This document shows, piece by piece, positions 21,100 to 33,629 of a DNA stretch of 64,000 bases (position 1 is its first letter; every line of letters starts with the position of its first letter). This DNA comes from Thamnaconus septentrionalis (Eukaryota; Chordata; Actinopteri; Tetraodontiformes; Monacanthidae): positions 5,657,861 to 5,721,860 of the forward strand of contig CM020501.1 of assembly GCA_009823395.1 (NCBI GenBank), read 5' to 3'. The notes beneath the pieces are model-generated. The model ran no database searches. It worked only from the letters and a program-made list of their open reading frames with translations, and was not told the DNA's origin. The position numbers and the translations under genes are program-made.

Positions 21100-24000
21100 C
21101 TTTAATTTTGACATAAGGTTTGTTTGTTGTTATTGTAGCATTAGCTGTCTCCTTCCCAGTCAGTAGATATGACGTCATTAGTTGTAGAAGCTGTAGAAGA
21201 GCTCAGGAACAGCAAGAATGTGAGTTTACAGTAATTGAATACATTATCTTCAAATGAAAAGGTCTCATTTTTTTCCCTTCTCTGACTGTAATTTGGATTG
21301 CAGACAGTTGTTTTGCTTTCAGCTACTTTTCACAATTGCGTTTCATTTTTTTTTTTTGCTTTTTGTTTTTTTTTGCATTTTTTTTGGAACACGGTACTTT
21401 AGTGGGCGACATTTCACCCGCATTTCCATAAATAGAGTCCACAGGGCGGAGAAGGCGACGCAGGAAAAGGGAAAGAGATGTGTACTCGGAACAGCAGAGT
21501 GCCGCAGAATGTCCTTCTCACCCCAGTGAATCATTTGACTTCAGATAACAGTGAGGCTAACCTTGCCCTTTTCCCCATTCCATCTCCCGGCACTAAAACC
21601 CACCACTGACACATGTCATACTCGGGCCACCTGGGAAGACAGATGAGAGGCGAAATGGAGGAACATTGGCGGGGTGATAAACTGAGGCGGCCTTACATGG
21701 GAATCTTTGGTTTACAGGATGGTCATCACAGAGCAAACCTCGGGAGAACCTCAGCGAGAACACGCTGACAGGCTGCATGTCCACCAGGGGCCTGTCGAGA
21801 AAGTGACCTAAAGCCACCCATGGTGCCTGAGCGGGCAAAGACACAGATGTAAAGAGATTTCTGTGTCTGGAACATTTGGCAAGCATAGTTTTGGGAAATT
21901 CAGGCCTTCTGCAAGAAGGTCGTCATCGGTTCCCTTTTCACTCTGATGCCTTTCTTATTGTGTCTGATTGTGCAGTAATTGAACAAGAAAATATGCACAA
22001 ACGTAGCTTTAGAAGTGTACACAAAAGAGGGTATAGTTTGGTGGGAAGTAACACCAACATAAAGCCTGCTTCAACATAAAGCCGAGGTCTTAAAAGAAAA
22101 ACCTGCCAGCCCTCAAAATGGATCTGGAGGAAAGACATCACGGTATCCGTCTGAAGTGGATTTAGAACTCAACTCCTTGGCTCCTAATCCTCCAGGTCTC
22201 ACCAACACCATGTTGAGATGTGTATTACAAAGTTTCGCCGTGCTGTGACACCTGCTCGATGTGGCTGTGAACACGGCGGGAGGCGACCAGCAGCAGCTGC
22301 TCAACGTTTCACCAACAGTATTTTGTGGCAACTGTACTGCGGCCACATGAGGCTGTTTGTGTGGAAGCATTTGATTTTTTTTTTTCATTTCTTTGCAGAC
22401 AAAAATCTATCAGAAAGAAGCAAAATGTTTTGCCAGGAAGGATGATTTAAAATGACACAAAGTCAGCGAGCCCAATCCCTTGCGTGCTGAAAATTTGTCT
22501 GTGCTAGTGTCATAAAGATTCCTTTAAAAAAAAAAAAAAGACATAATCGCCTTTGCTGTGTTACAAAAAGACAATTAATGTGTAAGTAATGTGTAAATGT
22601 GAGAATAGAAATAACAGTTCTGTACAAAAGCAGCGGTCATGACAGCAAAAAAAATGAGAGGAGGTGAACAGAAGGATGCCGGAGGAGTCCGAGCTTGTAT
22701 ACTGGCAGACTGCAGCTGTGGGGTCGTCTTCAAGGAACCATCTTGTGGACTCACCCATATGTATAGAACAAACCGCAGCTACAACAACTGCTTCTTTTTT
22801 TTCAGAAGTGATTTCGCTGTTGTTGGTTGCTGAGGCGGTGACAGTTGGGGGGAAATGCAGGAACACAAAGTGTCTTTGCAGTCTGGTGCAACAATAACTA
22901 CCTGGTGTTAGGTTTTTCAGGTACCAGAGAAATGGCCATTGATTTTAGGAGGAAAGCAACCCATTCAAGGAAGAGGGGTGGCACTCAACTACAGTTGAGA
23001 ACTAACAATTGGACTAGTCAAGTCACAGGATATAAAAAAAAGCCTGGCCAGGTTGTATTTTCTAAGAAGGTTGTTGTGGCTGTTGCTGTGCTGTGCTGTC
23101 TATCTATCTATCTTTCTATCTATGAATGGCTTTCTGATTAACTCTATTTGTTTTTTGGCCAAAAAAATATATATATATATATATATATTTACAGCGTAAA
23201 CAATTACCTGCCCAAACGCCTCACCACTTTATCTGCTCTCGCCACGAAGAGTCGGGGAATTTAATTTGTCCCTTAAATTACCTGTTGCACCTGCCTGTCA
23301 CGTTGTATGTACAGCGGCACTATTGCACTTCATCAGAGTAATTATAGCTGAAGGAGACCTGGACTAGTTTTCCTGTTTGGGTGGTAAACTGTAGCTGCTC
23401 TGCCATACTGCCATACTCAAGCTTGACTGTCGGTAGCAATTATGAGCTGACAGTGTTTTGTAATTATCATTAGGAAGCCACGTAAAGCAGCGTGATACAT
23501 CTTGTTAAACACCCCGGTGCTGTTGTACTCTGTGTTAGCGCTGGACAACGTGTGACACCAGTACAGACAACGCTAAGTAATGCGTATGTGAAACATGTTA
23601 TTTCTTACATTCTCCTCCTTTTCTTCAAGCAGAAGAGGTTTATGTTGGCCAGCTTTCACACTGGCTTTAATCCTGTTTCTCTTCTTGTTTTTTTTGGGAG
23701 GGAAAGATGCACAAGAGCAGCTCTCTCCGATGCCTTCTCCTTCGTACAGCAATGTGAATCGTGGAGTGCATTTATCTCACTTACTTAGTGTCACAACACA
23801 TTTGAGAGCAGTGAACTCAACATGGTAGCGCTGCTTTATTTCTCCGCAACTTTGGACTTATTTTGACTTATTTCCGCATTGTCAGATTCTATATCACAGA
23901 ACAAATATATCACTAACCGCCATACACATCACTGCACACTATTCCAGAGTTTGTATTCTATACAGTATCAGTGTCACTTTAAATATACAATTTGAGATGA

Positions 24001-25240
24001 TCACTTTTGACACTTGATACTTTTAGCAACAGAAAAAAAAACTAAACAAAAAACTTTGCTTTATTGTAAACATGTTCAATCTGAGAGTATAGCTCATGCT
24101 GGCACAGCATGCTTGGTTCAGCAATTCTCTTTTTTGAGCAGGGCATCAATTGTAAGCCAATGAAATATCACCCGGAATGATTGTAAGGAATGTAGCAACC
24201 TCTTGATAGCCGTGCTGTAGCATGCCAGATAGGCTATCTTGACACACAAACACGCTCACATTCAGAGTCCTTTGACGTGCACGGCATGTGATTTATGGAC
24301 ATGAATAGTTTCCTTTATACACTTGAATCTGAGCATTTCTATTCATATATCTGCTTGTTAAAAAGAAAAAAGTGAAAATGATAGTGCACGGCCAAATGTC
24401 CATCACCTCTTTTTGCCTCCTGTGTCCCTTAAGTATTCCCTGACATCTTTCTTTAATAGGTGTGTGTTCAGGCCCTGGCTGTGTTTGCTCCTGCAGTCTG
24501 GGAATTTGTTAGTGCTGTGGAATTTCGAGGTCTGGCTTCTTTTGCTTTTTTGCATAGCACTTCAAATGTCTTAAACAAGATTGGGTTGTACGAGCCTGGC
24601 ATAGTTTGGTTGTTAATTAAGATGTATGGGGGAAATAAAGAGGGCCATTGTCTGGACTATTTCCGTGTTTGACCGTCAGACAGAAGGTGCATAATGACTC
24701 TTGCAAACACAACTGTAATTAGCAGCAACGCTATTTTTAGACTCTAATTGAGTGTGCAGCCATTGGATCGAAATGGTTGTCTGTATCAAATCTGTGCTTG
24801 CATTCAGCCGTGGCAGCTGAGATGTTGTCACCCGTGCACTATTGTAATTATACGGCACATTCAGGTCAAAGCATCTGTCAGCTGTCAAACCTCTCGTGTT
24901 TAAACAGGCCAAAGAAAATTATTCCATCATCTTTGTGTGACACCGTCACCATTTGAACAACAAGGGCTTAACCAGTAGGATTGTTTTGTGTCATTATGTA
25001 CATGGGCAGACAATGCCCATGCATGTGGTTTGAGTAAAAACGGAAGCACCTGTTGTGAACTCCATCCACACTGATGTTACCACAGCAAATGTGATGGGAT
25101 GTTGAAGCAGCAAATCTTAATATGTATTCATCCACAAGCTATCCCTGAAGAAGTTTTGTATTTCTTGCTTGACACTGGAAAGACAATGTTTAAAAAAAAT
25201 CATTAATTAGCAGAAATTATGTGTACAAAGATATTTGTGT
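21100..25240. other. non-coding DNA with simple repeats
   Basis: Simple repeats include T-tracts near 21346-21380, an A13 run near 22527, (CTAT)n at 23099-23123 and (AT)n at 23167-23189. At 22396 a T-rich tract plus TTTGCAG looks like an acceptor, but no donor or coding frame follows. Frames up to 101 codons show no domain. Confidence 0.5.
23099..23189. repeat. (CTAT)n and (AT)n microsatellites
   Basis: CTAT units cover 23099-23123 with one CTTT interruption. After 43 bp of unrelated sequence an AT run covers 23167-23189. Confidence 0.85.
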
Positions 25241-25245
25241 CCATC

Positions 25246-25641
25246 TACGGAAGTGCATTGCTGCCACCATAGGAAAAAAAAACCCAAAAAAAAAAAGAAA
25301 AAAACAGAGCTCAGTATCATGTCAACGTGAGACTGTCATGTTTTTACCTGATCATTTTCACGTTATAACATGAAACTATCATGTTAGTTCGTGATAATTA
25401 TCACGTAAAAACGTGATAGTTTTCCCATTATAGTTGAGTTGATACACTTCCGTAGTATGCTGCCACGCTAGATAAAAACAGGGCTCAGTATCACGTTGTA
25501 ACGTGAAACTTTCACAAAATAATGTGAAAATTATCACGAAATAATGTGAAAGTTTCACATTTTTACGTGATAATTATCACAAAATAACGTGATACTGAGC
25601 CTTGTTTTTTTTTTCTAGGTTGGCAGCAATACGCTTCCGTA
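25246..25641. mobile_element. palindromic TIR element (MITE-like, possibly composite)
   Basis: The left end TACGGAAGTGCATTGCTGCC (25246-25265) is the inverted complement of the right end GGCAGCAATACGCTTCCGTA (25622-25641), with two mismatches. A TA at each outer edge fits a TA target duplication. The inside is made of iterated self-complementary modules such as GTGATAATTATCAC and GTGAAACTTTCAC. GGCTCAGTATCACGTT at 25482-25497 pairs exactly with AACGTGATACTGAGCC at 25586-25601. A further terminus, CACTTCCGTA, lies inside at 25445-25454, followed by TATGCTGCCACGCTAG. No transposase frame is present, so the element is non-autonomous. A TA target duplication fits Tc1/mariner-like or ISL2EU-like mobilisation, but the family is not established. 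Confidence 0.75.
25482..25601. repeat. 120-bp near-perfect long palindrome inside the TIR element
   Basis: The outer 16 bp are exact inverted complements. The interior alternates GTGAAA/TTTCAC and GTGATAA/TTATCAC modules, so that several nested hairpins are possible. This part would extrude as a cruciform or fold as an RNA hairpin if transcribed. Confidence 0.8.
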
Positions 25642-25644
25642 TGC

Positions 25645-27060
25645 ATCAATGCAACAACCAAAAAAACAAAAAACAAATCCAAACAGAAATGCCTCTTATG
25701 TCCACACAATTTTTGAATACTGGTCTCAAGTATAAACATGACATTGTTGCCACAGAGTCGTAGAAGCTATTATTAGTGTAAGAGTAACAATTTCTGCCTT
25801 CATCAAAGTGCCCGTTCATCATTTGCAGCACATCCGAGCAGTAGATAGCCGCCATTGTTTACTCTACATTTGCCCGAGCTTTGTGCCTGCTGTTAAAGCA
25901 ATAACATGGAAGTGAACTGTAAATCAATCTCCTAAAACATATTATTGCATTAACTCTGCTGCACATGGACGCGGCCGTGGCCAGGGAAATGGATGCTTGT
26001 TAACAATATAACCAAGTGTGTCGTTTGAAGCGGTAGATTAGTCAGTATAATTGCGATTGTCTACGCTGGGTTTGACCAATGGCTGGGTGGGTGTGCATTA
26101 GGCCTCGTATGGTAAGCCCACTGAGAATTTATCAGCACGATGACAAACGCACCTCAGAGTCTCTTAAATGGGTGACTGAGCCGGTGATAGAATACATGGT
26201 CCTGCGCTCCAGAGTCATCAGTTGCAAAGCTGATAAATGAACATGTGTGGGACAGAGAGGAGGGGAGGAGGGTGTGTGGCGGGGGAGAGTTGAAGGGGAG
26301 GGGGTGAGTTCGGGGCTGTAACCTCTGGTTTTGGCACAAGATGGGAGCCAACTTTTTGATCTTAATGACGTGGCGGCAGTGATCTGTGAAGGAAAAAAAA
26401 AAAAAAGGCGCCATTCAGGGAGAAAAACATCCAACCTGCTGTGTCTTGTCCATTGTCTAGAATTTAATTGAGGAAATCAATTTGCCATGACAGCTTATCG
26501 ATGGAAGTAATTCCCCTCTTCTCCTTCCCCGGCACCTATCCCATATGCACACATGGTCTGAAACTGAGTTATTGGGGTGATTGGTTGCACTTTTTGACTC
26601 TTCGCAAATACACACCTTGGTTCTCTGCATTTGGACAGATTAATGGCCATATTTGCCATAACACATACTTAAAGACACATTGGCCGATTTTTCTCTGACA
26701 TCCAATCCTGCTCAAGCATTCAGCGCCTAACAAATGTGTTGTGGTCAGGGGCATTTAGCCAGGGAAGTGAGAGCCCATACATAAAAGAGAAAGGAGTCTT
26801 GCAAAGAGCATCAAGCATAACAGTCTGGGGCACCATGTGTCATGAAAATGCGCCACATGACACTTGTGTCTCCCCGTAGCACTTGAGGGAGAGGGGAATT
26901 TATTATCAGTCAAGAGATCCAGTAATGATGGCCGGCCTGACAAAGTTTTCCCCAGGTTCAATCAATCACACATGTCCTCCGTGAGGAGGCGCAACCACGA
27001 GGGGCCCTCGGAGGCTTTGCCAGCAGATTAGTCACAGCCAAGTCTCATTTCTGCAGCTGC
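25645..27060. other. non-coding DNA, no gene seen
   Basis: It contains A-tracts near 25660 and 26393-26406 and the G-rich segment described separately. Frames up to 100 codons (26132-26434, minus) are in purine-rich DNA and show no domain. Confidence 0.5.
26249..26316 (+). other. G-rich tract with quadruplex potential
   Basis: Repeated G-runs of 3-5 bases (GAGGGGAGGAGGG, CGGGGGAGAG, GAAGGGGAGGGGGTG, CGGGGC) occur within 68 bp. Loop lengths are mixed, so several alternative quadruplexes are possible. Confidence 0.6.
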
Positions 27061-27065
27061 ACCAG

Positions 27066-27220
27066 TACAAAGATGAAATGATGGAGAGAGGGAGTGATGG
27101 GTTCGAAGAAGGCAAAAATTAAATGATGAAAGAGTTTGGAGGGGGGGAGAGCGAGCGAGGAAAAGAAAGTGCTGTGAGCGAACCGAAGGAAGAGGAGGAA
27201 GAAAGGGGAACAATTTACCA
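27066..27220. repeat. purine-rich tract
   Basis: About 150 bp of mainly A and G on the + strand (GGAGAGAGGGAG, GAGGGGGGGAGAGCGAGCGAGG, GGAAGAGGAGGAAGAAAGGGG). Two minus-strand frames of 81-82 codons here are Ser/Leu/Pro-rich artefacts of this composition. Confidence 0.7.
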
Positions 27221-27224
27221 CCGA

Positions 27225-30090
27225 AATTACAGAATGGTGCAATGAGGAACAAAGACAAAGAACAAAAGGGACACATAAAGGGGAACTCAAGGTGCTACGT
27301 GGACAGGACAGGAGGCATCGTCGGAGAGCTTTGAAGCAGTAGTGACACTTGTGAGGATCCCATTTTCATAAAAACAAATTGTTTTTCATTACCAGTATTG
27401 CAGTGGAAATCCTACATGAAGTTAAGATTAGAACTCTTGTTGCAGCACGGAAGTTCTTGGTTTTGCCTAAGATTACCTCCAGAATTGTGTTTGTTTGAAC
27501 CTGAAAGCAGCAGTGTAAGCCCTGAGACCACCGGATATCCTCCAAGAAATATGGAGGTACAAAAAAGTAACCATCATAGATTTTTCAAGTAAATTGGATT
27601 AAATAACATATGGGAACTTTACAACATGTTGACTGAGGTTGGAGTCAGTCAGACAATCAAGAGTCACCACACTCTCAAACTTAAGACAATGGGCAATGAG
27701 TGTGTCCTTCCAGGTGTCCAGCCACTTCTGAACTTGGGGGAACATGAGAGCAGTCTTACCTGGACCGTTCCTCAGTTACCCTGAGTGTGAAGACACTGAG
27801 GATAGTTCACGTTGCTTTGCATTACAATTTCCTAACAAGCAAACTGTTTGGGTATTGCATGTATTAAGGGGAAAAAACAAAACAAAATGCAAAACGTTTG
27901 CAAATCAAGGCAAATTTGGGCCTGGAAAAACACTAAATGCACAAAATCGAAGCTGCAAAGTCAATGATGCCATCTTACCTGGTAATGCTGCTCCACTGTG
28001 TTGCAGGATTTGGTTGCCATTTTCCCAAGCAACATCTGTGCTACTAAGTTGAAAAATTTAGCAGCACACAAAGTATTTTCGTGCCACAGTGTCCTACATA
28101 ATGTGTCTTTCTGTGATCGGCTGTGCCCCTAAACTGCATTTTACCACTGGCACGGTTTGAATTTTTGTCACAAATGCGACCAAAATGATCCCACTGCCGA
28201 GCCCTGAATGCTGCCACCTTAAAGTAAATGCTGACCAGCTGTTTCAAGACGCTGATTCCTTTTTCTTGTGGGACCTTGCAACCACCCACAGAGTCAAACT
28301 ACTGCTAACTGGTTTGCTGACTATGTGGGTTACTTTACTTGATTGGCCAGCCAACTGACCTGACCTGACCTGACATGAGCCCTGTAAAGAATCTAAAATA
28401 GAAAACTGTCAAGACAGACGCCAGACCCAATAATACAGATGTGCTGTGAATATCAAAGCAACCATGCAGTCTGCTTGTTTTAAAGTGTTACTCGTAGAAG
28501 TACTGAATACACCTGTCACTGTACCCCTGGATGGATGCTTCTTAACTCATAAAATCAAGAGAAGCAGTGGCCATTGACCCAGTGTAAAAAAAAGATATGT
28601 GATCACATGAGGTATAGTGTGGTGACTTGGCAGTGTCATACTCCCTCTGAGTTCTTATGTTTTGAGTTTCCCTACTGTATATAGTGGGGCACCAGGGCAG
28701 CTATCTGCATACAACCACCTGGCTAATTTTGCTCACATTTCCTTGTTTATTTCCCTAATTTATGTTGCGCCCCATTGAGCATTAATGTGAGGTCATTGCG
28801 TCAGCTGTTACGACTACATGCCACTTGCCAAGTGAACATAAATTGAAATTAGCATCACCTGAGGCTGCTGGCTGAAAAAGTAAGTGCTTGCACATTTAAG
28901 ATGACAACCTAAAAATGTGTAAATATGTTTTGTCCAATGGGCAATTACATGACTATTAGAGTCCATAAAGGAACGAAAAAGAAAACTTTCATAAATTCCA
29001 TGCAGTGCTCACGACCAGAAGACACTGCTGAGCTTTGAGGCTCATGCTTCATTATTAATGGGCTTCTTGTATTGATGGCCCTGTCCAGCTTTTATCACAG
29101 TGATGATAACAGCTCTATCTCCACATTGGAGCTCTGGGGAGAGATTTGCTGACCCAGCCTAAAACTGCCCCATGCCCAACCCCCAATATCCCACTGTTGT
29201 CACTCTCTGCACACTTACAATGCATTTGTTGGTACTGGAGCTCATGGGGGACAATGTGCCAAGACTGGCACATTGTGAAAACAAGGTCGTTTTCCGACCC
29301 ACTTATCAGTGAGGCAAGAAGAAAAAACTTGTCAATTATAATTCTGGAAATGCAATTTCCTTTTGGCATTGTGGGGCCCGGCTGCGTGTCAAGTGTGCAC
29401 TTGCCTTTTAAAACACACAACGCCACAGTGTCTCCTGGGGAAAGCCGCTTTGTTAATCCCTATTAGCCTCTCCAGTGAGCAGGATGTGGGTTCACAGTCT
29501 TGGTCACTTAAGTTTGAGCGCGACCTTACTTTGTGCTTACAACTGACTAATGTTTATGCCACGGTTTGGCTGCTCTCCATTCTACCTTCTCATCCACCCA
29601 CCTCTGCTCAGAGAGCTTGGGGTGAGGCTGAACAAGCACTTTGGAATTTTTTCACCATTAAAGCTGCTATGTTCACAAAATATACAAGCAGGTCAGATGA
29701 TTGCTGTACGCTTTCAGTGGCTTTTAACTGCTAGAGCAAAAATATATTTTGGGGGAAAAGAGGGAGGATGAACTCCATGCCTGAACATATCACTGCAACA
29801 TCCAGAGAGCATTTTTGTGTTTAAAAAAAAATAGTTGATTTTTAAAAACAAATGAAAATAGCTCCCTTCTGGTCTGTCGTGGACCAAAAGTCAGAGCATA
29901 ATATTTTGGAGAACGTGTGAGTCTATGCCCCATGTTCGTACGACCTTCATACTGGACACAAGGGCCATTCTAGTCTGGGAGAGAGTGTTTTGCCTGTAAG
30001 TTTCACTATGGAGAACCTAGAATTTCATTTTTGCAATTTACAAAAAAAATTTAGCAGCCCTGACTTGCATGCTGAATTTTGCTGAATTGA
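27225..30090. other. non-coding DNA, no gene seen
   Basis: It contains a short ACCTG pentamer run near 28355-28373 and an A-tract near 29823. The largest frames (29363-29734 plus, 123 codons; 29115-29426 minus, 103 codons) overlap on opposite strands and show no domain. A stretch around 28044-28330 may be an unrecognised old repeat. Confidence 0.45.
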
Positions 30091-30092
30091 AT

Positions 30093-30540
30093 TTAAGAGT
30101 TCTGTTTCCAAAAACAGATTAATACGGTGCTATAATGTGTTAGGATCTCGATAATAAAATTATTCGTCAGGCAAAAAATGTAATAGCCAAAAATCAAAAA
30201 TAGGACTCCTTTTTCCAAACAAATTGTTGTAAGGCATAAAGAAAAAGCTGATCTTTTTTTGTCCTTTGTGTTTTCTGATTGACATAGATAATTAATAAAC
30301 ACAATAAACAACTGTGATCCCATGGCTGATCCAGAATATAAATGTTTAGGTCTGAAAGGATGCTGATTGAATTCCGGTAAGCTCAATTTTTCTATAAGTA
30401 GCCTGTGATTAATGCTGTCAAAGGCCTTTGACGGGTCGATGCACAAAGTCGCAGTGTTTTCTATCATCAAGACCACAAAATAATGTAATTTATCACCGCA
30501 GGGGCTGCTGCAGCAATGGTGCTGTTACTAGCTGCTATTG
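30093..30540 (-). pseudogene. decayed LINE reverse transcriptase fragment
   Basis: On the minus strand, residues CIDPSKAFDSINHRLLIEKL occur near the start of a 127-codon frame. They match the block around the first catalytic Asp of non-LTR (L2/CR1/Rex-like) reverse transcriptases, normally FIDLSKAFDTxxHxLLxxKL. About 30 residues later, GSAMGSQLFIVFINYLCQS matches the GSVLGPLLFxIxINDL block. Upstream (about 30480-30530), the shifted reading AAAPAVINYI resembles the preceding helix, implying a frameshift. The YADD catalytic block is not recognisable downstream, so the copy is inactive. Endonuclease and 3' tail are absent. Confidence 0.75.
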
Positions 30541-30788
30541 ATTCAAATGGATGAAGAAGTATGGGGTTATTAGTTTCAAAGATACTCTAATATTTTATAT
30601 GGGAAATAAAAAAGGGGTTCCAAAAATTGTGAACTGAAATGTGTTGAATGTGAGCATTTTATGCATTCACGAAGGGACTCAGTAATTGGTCAAAAAACTG
30701 TTTCATAGAAAAGATTCCTCATTCCATAAGCCTATATGATGTTACATTCAGAACACTAATATGACCAAACAGAAAGTAAGGTTGTCAT

Positions 30789-30831
30789 GTTTGTTTTTGT
30801 TTGTTTGTTTGTTTGTTTGTTTGTTTGTTTT
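30789..30831. repeat. (TTTG)n microsatellite
   Basis: About ten TTTG units. It lies about 250 bp beyond the LINE fragment, but is not clearly its tail. Confidence 0.9.
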
Positions 30832-31725
30832 AGCAAATCAGAATCTTACACTGAATTCACTGCGAAGGAGGATTAAGTGATGCTATCGAGACACAACTGC
30901 CTTCAAGAATGTCTGCTGATTTTTTTTTAAGTTATCTGGAATGCTTTTTTAATGATCTCGGTATCAAGACATGGTTGAATAATAGATTTAATTCTGAGCG
31001 TTTTGGGAGCGAAAGCATGTTTATGCTTTCAGAATTCTTAATAGAGTTCATTGCCGCATTAGAAAAAAAATATCAGAAACTGAAAGCATTGCTTCTGACG
31101 AGCGAGAGATGGTTGATGTAAAGGTCACCCAAAAATTCCTATTACACTTTTTTTTTTTTTTTTTTGTTAGGTGGCCTTTATAAACCAGCCTCGCTTCATT
31201 TCAGTGCACATGTTTCAGGGACATTTGTTTTAGAAGACATCTGGTTCAGGTCAACATCTCAATGACTGTTTAAGGACTATTCAAGGATAGACTATTAAAA
31301 AGGAGCAGGGGCACTGGAGAGCAGGTGATGTATACCGACATTAACCAGATGATATGTCTGTGACCCAGCTCCAATGTAATTTGTAGAGCTGACCTACTGC
31401 AGAGATGGAGAAATGCATTATTAATTTATTTAGTATTTATTTATTTATTTCAATAAATAGCTGTTTGTGAACTCACCCAAGGTGAAAGCTGAAATGGTGA
31501 AATCTTTTCAGATTGGGGCGCTTGTACTCCATTGTAATGCACTTCCAAATATTTTGAATACAGGGGCCTTGATTCAGTGCTCGCATAAACTTCCTCACAC
31601 CACACATTAAGTGTGATATTGTCAATATTAGTAGAAGTTTTAGTCGTATTTTTTGTGTTTTTTTCTGGTCATACTGTCTTTCAATGTCCAAATGAGAGAA
31701 GCAGAACGCACCACAAGTGTTTGCG

Positions 31726-31730
<5 letters not shown>

Positions 31731-31757
<27 letters not shown>
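31731..31757. repeat. (GT)n microsatellite
   Basis: About 13 GT units, followed by CATGCG. The open frames crossing it on both strands are artefacts. Confidence 0.95.
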
Positions 31758-31758
<1 letters not shown>

Positions 31759-33526
31759 ATGCGAGATCCAGGCTGCTTTGCTCACAGTGGCTCAGGGTTG
31801 CACTTGTAACTGCCCTGATTGTCACGTTCCGCAGCCCGAGTTGCGACAAGGTTTGTACTCCAGAACTCTAACACCAATTTCCCTTCAGGCGGTGGTAGTA
31901 GTTGAGTGGTTTGGAATGAAGGGTGGCTTCATTGCGTCTGCTATAGAACAGGGCGCGTGGCAACCTCTCTGAAGCCCTTTTGCTTCAGCGGCTTTTGGAC
32001 AGCAAGTAGCTGGATCAGCCATGCGTTAGTGGAGCCTTGCGTGATCGTGTGGAAGAGGAGTTACCTCCATGATCTCATGTTGCACTTCAAGCTTCCAGTG
32101 TGTCTGTCAAGGCGGCCTACCTGTCCCATGAATGTGTTCTACTCCTTCATCCTTCCATCGACGATATGGCTGTTTGCGCGATTTGCTTCACTGAGTCAAA
32201 CTTTGTCCTGAGGCTCAACAGCCCAGCAGGATGAGATCAGGGTCATAACGCAATGACTGTGCTTTCGCCTTCTCCACCCTGGCATCAGTAAATCTTCTGC
32301 CACTCCTTGCTTTTTCTCATCCAAATGTTGACAACCAGCTGCTTGACAGCGACACGTTTATTTTTTATTTTTTATTTTTGGCTACAAAATGATTATATCG
32401 TTGAAAAAGCTTGAGCACCAATGGCGCTGATGTCAAAAATGTAAGTACCTGTAAGTTATGGATTGAAGGGAGAGTGTCCCAAAGCTTGGCCACATGTTGC
32501 CCTCCCATGCTGAGGATGACTTTACTTTCTTGTGCCTTGTACCTTCACTGCAAAATCATGTGTTGTCAAGGAGGAACAAACTTTCATGTTTCATGTTTGG
32601 CCTTCCTCTTCACACGCCGTCCTACTGGGCTGTATGTCCCTCTCAAGGACACCGTATTTATAGAGTTCTAACTCTAGAGTCCTCTGTGTCTGGGGTGAAA
32701 TCCAAGCATTCTTTGCGAATTACATCAGAATCGTCCAACACTTATCCTCAGCTTGCTCACTTGACAAATCAGTGTTGTCAGCAAAAGGCAAGAGGTGTCA
32801 GCAGATTGTGAAAATGGTTCTGTGACATCCTGTCAGCCACGAAGGGACACACTTTTATTTTTGTATTTTCCCAGTACACAAGATTTTCAGGCAGTTGTCA
32901 AAGACCTGTGAGGAGGTAGAGCCAGTTAACATCGATGTTACATTCTGTGTTTGTTGCTTTAGTAACACATGCATTTATGGTGTAAGCATCTCGCTGAAGG
33001 GGTGAAAAAGATTGTCTGGAGGCATTAATTGTGTTTTTGTTTTTAAATGTGCAGTCGGTACTCCAACAGATTTCCGTCTCCAAGTGTTTTTGTCTTTGGA
33101 TTGCTTAGTTAGCTGCTTCTGGTTTAGGCCCGGTATGATTGAATGCTTTTTTTATTTAAATCACCGCACTGACTTAATCCACTCCAATGTCTTTTATGAT
33201 TTAATGTAATTAGGATTATATTTACAGATATGCAGAAATGTTTTTAATTCATCCAAGAAGGACTGTGAGAAGATCACCATACCAGGATACTAAGTACGTC
33301 ACCTGAGGAATCAGTGACTTCAAGAAATGTGTGTGAAAAAGATTCCCGGGTATTTGAAGTGTTTGTTACACTTGTTTCACTCTGCATTCTAATGGGCTTC
33401 CAATGGTCTCAGTCCCAATTCATTTCAGGCTCTATTCTTCACGTCTGTTTGTTCATTAACATGCAGGGCTCAGCTGTCAAATGTGGCATTCTATCCCATT
33501 TATATAAAAACAAATTGCTATTGTTA

Positions 33527-33625
33527 TCCATCCATCATTTGTAATTGCTCGAGCTTCTGTCCGTGGTCATGGACTCAAGGACTGGCACCCCTCTGCCCCT
33601 TGTCATTGGCCATATTATAGGTACA
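33527..33625 (-). mobile_element. decayed fragment of the fish CATCCATCCATT-type repeat
   Basis: CCATCCATCATTTG is followed by GTGGTCATGGACTC and GTCATTGGCCATATTATAGGTACAC. These align with GGTCATGGGC and GTCATTGGGCGAGAGGC..GGTACAC of the fish repeat in reverse orientation. It is heavily diverged. Confidence 0.45.
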
Positions 33626-33629
33626 CATG

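Larger units (their letters stand above)
30545..33520. other. non-coding DNA with simple repeats
   Basis: It includes (TTTG)n at 30789-30831, a T18 run at 31148-31165, an ATTT tract near 31421-31456, a GT repeat at 31731-31757 and a TTTTTTA heptamer run near 32357-32379. Frames of up to 119 codons read through the GT repeat or show no domain. Confidence 0.5.

Noticed and set aside
22396..22445. Acceptor-like T-rich tract plus TTTGCAG
   Set aside because: No donor site and a stop soon after; no second exon visible.
28044..28330. Suspected old repeat with an 81-codon minus frame
   Set aside because: No termini, no second copy in the window, and no recognised consensus.
29115..29734. Overlapping frames of 103-123 codons on both strands
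   Set aside because: Mutual overlap on opposite strands, no domain, no exon-type boundaries.
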